Shown: positions 23,881 through 25,878 of the stretch, piece after piece
How positions within the stretch are numbered: the first letter of the stretch is position 1
Layout of the letters: the number at the start of each line of letters is the position of its first letter
Assembly (NCBI GenBank): GCA_013288465.1
Contig: JABDBT010000021.1
Coordinates: forward strand, 1-25,878
DNA: 25,878 bases
DNA from: Bacteroidota bacterium
GTDB lineage: Bacteria; Bacteroidota; Bacteroidia; Sphingobacteriales; Sphingobacteriaceae
Reading direction: 5' to 3'
Program-made: the position numbers and the translations under genes
The notes under the pieces: model-generated
Seen by the model: only the letters and a program-made list of their open reading frames with translations
The model's database searches: none
What the model was told of the DNA's origin: nothing

Positions 23881-24468
23881 ATGCAGTTTTCAGATCTCGA
23901 TCTTTCAAAAACTTATAGTTATGCCGACTATCTTCAATGGACATTTGAGGACCGTTTGGAGTTGATAAAGGGCAAAATTTTTAAGATGACGCCCGCGCCT
24001 AATTTATACCACCAGGATATTTCTATTATTATATCAAGTGAGATATATAGTTATTTAAAAGGAAAATCCTGTAAAGTATATACTGCGCCATTTGATGTCA
24101 GGTTTCCGCAAAAGGCAGATGGCCAATCAAATAAAAAAATATATACCGTTTTACAGCCTGATATATGTGTTATATGTGATCTTTCAAAATTGGATAAGCG
24201 CGGATGTATTGGCGCGCCTGATATTGTAGTAGAAATACTTTCGCCGGGTAATAACCAAAAGGAGTTGCGTAATAAATATGAGGTTTATGAAGAGCATGGT
24301 GTTAAGGAGTATTGGATAGTATCCCCACAAGATGAAACTTTTTTAAAATACACATTGGTTGAGGGCCATTACATTCCTTCAAAAATTATGACTATCGGTG
24401 ATATTGTTACTTCGGATATACTCCCCGGTTTTGAACTTAGCCTGGAAATAGTGTTCGCTGGCATTTGA
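23881..24468 (+). CDS. Uma2-family (DUF820) putative endonuclease
   Basis: The 195 residues match the Uma2/DUF820 layout: YADYLQW then RLELIKGKIFKMTPAPNLYHQ at the start, LQPDICVICD (D94), APDIVVEILSPGNN (113-125, E118) and ELRNKYEVYEEHGVKEYWIVSP (128-149). This is a PD-(D/E)XK restriction-like fold, in which the last lysine is replaced in the motif by I/L and probably supplied by a nearby lysine. The family is abundant in cyanobacteria and some Bacteroidetes. Its target is unknown. It follows uvrB by 63 bases on the same strand; functional linkage to repair is not implied. The start ATG is at 23881. Confidence 0.9.
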   Translation: MQFSDLDLSKTYSYADYLQWTFEDRLELIKGKIFKMTPAPNLYHQDISIIISSEIYSYLKGKSCKVYTAPFDVRFPQKADGQSNKKIYTVLQPDICVICDLSKLDKRGCIGAPDIVVEILSPGNNQKELRNKYEVYEEHGVKEYWIVSPQDETFLKYTLVEGHYIPSKIMTIGDIVTSDILPGFELSLEIVFAGI

Positions 24469-24483
24469 TAAATTTAAAAAATT

Positions 24484-24502
24484 CGAAATCGAACATCCGA
24501 AA
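24484..24502. repeat. Dispersed intergenic repeat copy
   Basis: CGAAATCGAACATCCGAAA is an exact 19-base copy of 21615-21633. A further fragment AAATCCGAAATTAAAA is at about 24547-24562. The space between the Uma2 and DUF4834 genes holds no gene. Confidence 0.6.
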
Positions 24503-24661
24503 CGGCGTAGCCTTCTTGAACACCATTGAAAACAAACAATAGTGAAAAATCCGAAATTAAAAATGTGACTTTCAGATTAAACAGCCTTGTAACAAAGGCT
24601 ATCAGGGTATTGTCAAAAAAGAAGATAAGATCATAAGCAAACAATTTTGTCGTTATAATCT

Positions 24662-24669
24662 TATATTTG
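24662..24669 (+). promoter_or_regulatory. -7 promoter box of the DUF4834 gene
   Basis: TATATTTG matches the Bacteroidetes TAnnTTTG box exactly and ends 19 bases before the ATG at 24689, giving a short leader. A TTTTG lies upstream (about 24645-24649) but only 12 bases away, closer than the usual -33 spacing. Confidence 0.5.
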
Positions 24670-24688
24670 TACGCTTAATTTTAATAAA

Positions 24689-24940
24689 ATGGGTGAGTTT
24701 TTAGATTTTATATTCATTGCAATATTTGCAATATATATTATACGCAGCATAATACGCCTGGTATTGCCTATGCTTTTTCAAAGCGTGGTTAATAAGGCGC
24801 AACAGGGGCATCAGCAAAATTACCAGCAAACAAGCAATAAAAATGCAGGTAAAATAAAAGTTGATTATATACCCCAGGGCAAAAAAAATGCCGTTCCGGA
24901 TACTGAAGGGGAATTTGTAGATTACGAAGAAATAAAATAA
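24689..24940 (+). CDS. DUF4834 family small membrane protein
   Basis: The 83 residues begin with a hydrophobic N-terminal span (about 5-33, DFIFIAIFAIYIIRSIIRLV). A Q/N-rich stretch follows (KAQQGHQQNYQQTSNKNAG) and then a conserved-looking KIKVDYIPQGKK and GEFVDYEEIK end. This is the pattern of DUF4834, a Bacteroidetes family of unknown function. The ATG is at 24689, with a good -7 box before it. The next gene starts 7 bases after the stop, so both are cotranscribed, perhaps with the YfhO-like gene beyond, though that gene has its own -7 box. Confidence 0.9.
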   Translation: MGEFLDFIFIAIFAIYIIRSIIRLVLPMLFQSVVNKAQQGHQQNYQQTSNKNAGKIKVDYIPQGKKNAVPDTEGEFVDYEEIK

Positions 24941-24946
24941 TTTTTC

Positions 24947-25243
24947 GTGTTACCTGAAGAAGTATATAAGCGCAGGAAGAGGCATAATAATACGCCAAAA
25001 TCAACGCTGCTTATTATAGCCAATTACATCGTAGTATTGGTTTGTGCCTCCCTTTTTACTTCGTGCAATAAGATAAATTGGATTTTTTGGGTTGTTATAG
25101 CGGGCATGGCCGTTTATAACTTTTTTGATATTCGCAGGTACCATGATGAATACAATAAACCCACTATTATAGCCTATATAAGCAGCCTGGTTATTTTGAT
25201 CGGGGTGTTCATCTATTACCTAACCAAAGGGCAGGGGTGCTAA
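24947..25243 (+). CDS. Small three-helix membrane protein of unknown function
   Basis: The 98 residues show a basic N-terminus (VYKRRKRHNN) and three hydrophobic spans: about 19-39 (STLLIIANYIVVLVCASLF), 44-60 (WIFWVVIAGMAVYNFF) and 73-92 (TIIAYISSLVILIGVFIYYL). No ATG lies near the start; GTG at 24947 is the best choice, 7 bases after the DUF4834 stop. It could be coupled to that gene. I do not recognise a named family. The basic N-tip suggests it faces the cytoplasm. Confidence 0.75.
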   Translation: MLPEEVYKRRKRHNNTPKSTLLIIANYIVVLVCASLFTSCNKINWIFWVVIAGMAVYNFFDIRRYHDEYNKPTIIAYISSLVILIGVFIYYLTKGQGC

Positions 25244-25250
25244 TTTTTTG

Positions 25251-25404
25251 AGTTGATTAAGTTGATTGGGTGAGTAGTTGATTAAGTTAAATCTACCTAT
25301 TAACACAATCAACTAAAGCACCTTGATTAATCAATCATTCAACTTAATCAACCACTCAACTTAATCCAACCCAATCAACCACTCACCTAATCAACCACTC
25401 AACC
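25251..25404. repeat. Long imperfect inverted repeat with internal 13-bp direct repeats
   Basis: The left arm (25251-25288) is built of GTTGATTAAG and TTGATTGGGTGAG words. The right arm (25341-25404) is its imperfect reverse complement. The right arm has three exact copies of AATCAACCACTCA at 25346, 25373 and 25389; the left arm has the reverse complement at 25271-25283 with one mismatch. It fills the space before the YfhO-like gene and could form a large stem. Confidence 0.75.
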
Positions 25405-25436
25405 AAAATATTAATTCCTATTCTCCCGCAAATTTC

Positions 25437-25444
25437 TATTTTTG
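25437..25444 (+). promoter_or_regulatory. -7 promoter box of the YfhO-like gene
   Basis: TATTTTTG is an exact TAnnTTTG match ending 29 bases before the ATG at 25474. The repeat arm lies just upstream, where the -33 element would be. Confidence 0.45.
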
Positions 25445-25473
25445 AAGATTATTATCCATTCAAAAAACATTAA

Positions 25474-25836
25474 ATGAATAACTGGTTTAAGCGCAATGGC
25501 ATTCATTTGGCCATTATTGGGATTTTCTTTGGGATATGCTTTTTTTATTTTACCCCCGCATTTCAGGGTAAAACCCTCGGCCAGGTTGACGTAACCGGGG
25601 CGCAATCAACCCAAACAGAAATTAATGCTTACAAAGCAAAGGATACGACCATTTTATGGACCAACCAAATATTCAGCGGGATGCCAACATTCCAGATATG
25701 GGCGCCATACCCGGATAATATAGCTACGCATGTTATTGTAACCTTAAAACAAATTTTCCCGAACCCCATTGATACGGTTTTAATACTGCTATTGGGCGCT
25801 TACTTTTTGTTTTCGGTTTTAAAACTAAACCCATGA
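25474..25836 (+). CDS. YfhO-like membrane protein, 5' part, interrupted by in-frame TGA
   Basis: The frame starts MNNWFKRNGIHLAIIGIFFG with a membrane span (about 11-30), then a periplasmic loop with LGQVDVTGAQSTQTEIN and FSGMPTFQIWAPYPDN, then a second span (about 100-117, PIDTVLILLLGAYFLFSV). This is the N-terminus of the large YfhO family of Bacteroidetes, usually over 750 residues with a dozen spans. The frame ends at a TGA (25834-25836) after KLNP. Without it the same frame reads on as LAAAGAIAFTFSSY to the window end, and the family has a tryptophan (TGG) at this point. So it is one base from intact: a nonsense mutation or an error. The gene runs beyond the window. Confidence 0.8.
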   Translation: MNNWFKRNGIHLAIIGIFFGICFFYFTPAFQGKTLGQVDVTGAQSTQTEINAYKAKDTTILWTNQIFSGMPTFQIWAPYPDNIATHVIVTLKQIFPNPIDTVLILLLGAYFLFSVLKLNP

Positions 25837-25878
25837 CTGGCAGCAGCCGGCGCCATTGCATTTACATTTTCTTCATAC

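Noticed and set aside
23881..24468. uvrB and Uma2 gene as one repair or defence operon
   Set aside because: Adjacency alone; a repeat separates them and Uma2 genes are scattered without fixed neighbours.
25341..25404. CRISPR-like array from the repeated 13-mers
   Set aside because: Units are too short, spacers are repeat-like and uneven, and there are no cas genes.
25411..25605. 64-residue minus-strand frame
   Set aside because: Antisense to the start of the YfhO-like gene and into the promoter; no support.
25834..25836. TGA read as tryptophan by an alternative code
   Set aside because: Other genes use TGG for tryptophan and TGA as stop; a point change or error is simpler.

Overview
The window looks like a chromosomal segment of a Bacteroidetes bacterium, most probably Sphingobacteriaceae (Mucilaginibacter/Pedobacter-like). 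This rests on the protein families (DUF2480, DUF3108, DUF3109, DUF4834, DUF6427, a RemB/Wzi-like outer-membrane protein, Bacteroidetes-type LptC and PpiD/SurA proteins), on several exact TAnnTTTG -7 promoter boxes, and on many short dispersed intergenic repeats. Genus is an inference; there is no rRNA, tRNA or CRISPR here.

Layout. At 104-1165 (+) is a thioredoxin-fold protein whose 5' end is scrambled over three reading frames. From 1420 to 19143 almost every gene is on the minus strand. Surface polysaccharide/outer membrane: gmd and a RemB-like barrel (1420-4226). Small proteins: a retropepsin-like aspartic protease with a DTT instead of DTG motif, a DUF1398 protein, DUF3109, DUF3108 and DUF2480 (4334-7729). 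An envelope and metabolism cluster: PpiD-like chaperone, LptC, FadL-like barrel, CoaX and PurQ (7803-13375), with purQ/coaX and coaX/barrel overlapping. Then a DUF6427 membrane protein, an MJ1255-like glycosyltransferase, an LpxH-like phosphoesterase, a previously untracked 37-residue membrane protein (17585-17698), a DinB protein and a YjjG-like nucleotidase.

The most interesting locus is a two-gene plus-strand cassette (15676-16658) lying between the glycosyltransferase and the LpxH-like gene. It has a GNAT-like protein followed, with an ATGA overlap, by a HigA/XRE-like helix-turn-helix protein. A perfect 17-bp inverted repeat sits directly before the first start codon. The arrangement is that of an autoregulated toxin-antitoxin-like module; function is inferred, not shown.

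The right part (19322-25878) holds an AAA_14/DUF4143 ATPase with its own palindrome and -7 box, a secreted MORN/TonB-like protein, uvrB, a Uma2-family putative nuclease, DUF4834, a small three-helix membrane protein, and the start of a YfhO-like membrane protein. The YfhO-like frame is interrupted by a TGA exactly where a TGG tryptophan is expected. Intergenic spaces carry REP-like palindromes (a perfect 32-bp inverted repeat at 7108-7199, others at 6151-6228, 18330-18423 and 25251-25404) and copies of a short CGAAATCGAACATCCGAAA-type repeat. Both damaged genes are at the extreme ends of the window, which fits low-quality contig ends as well as true gene decay.
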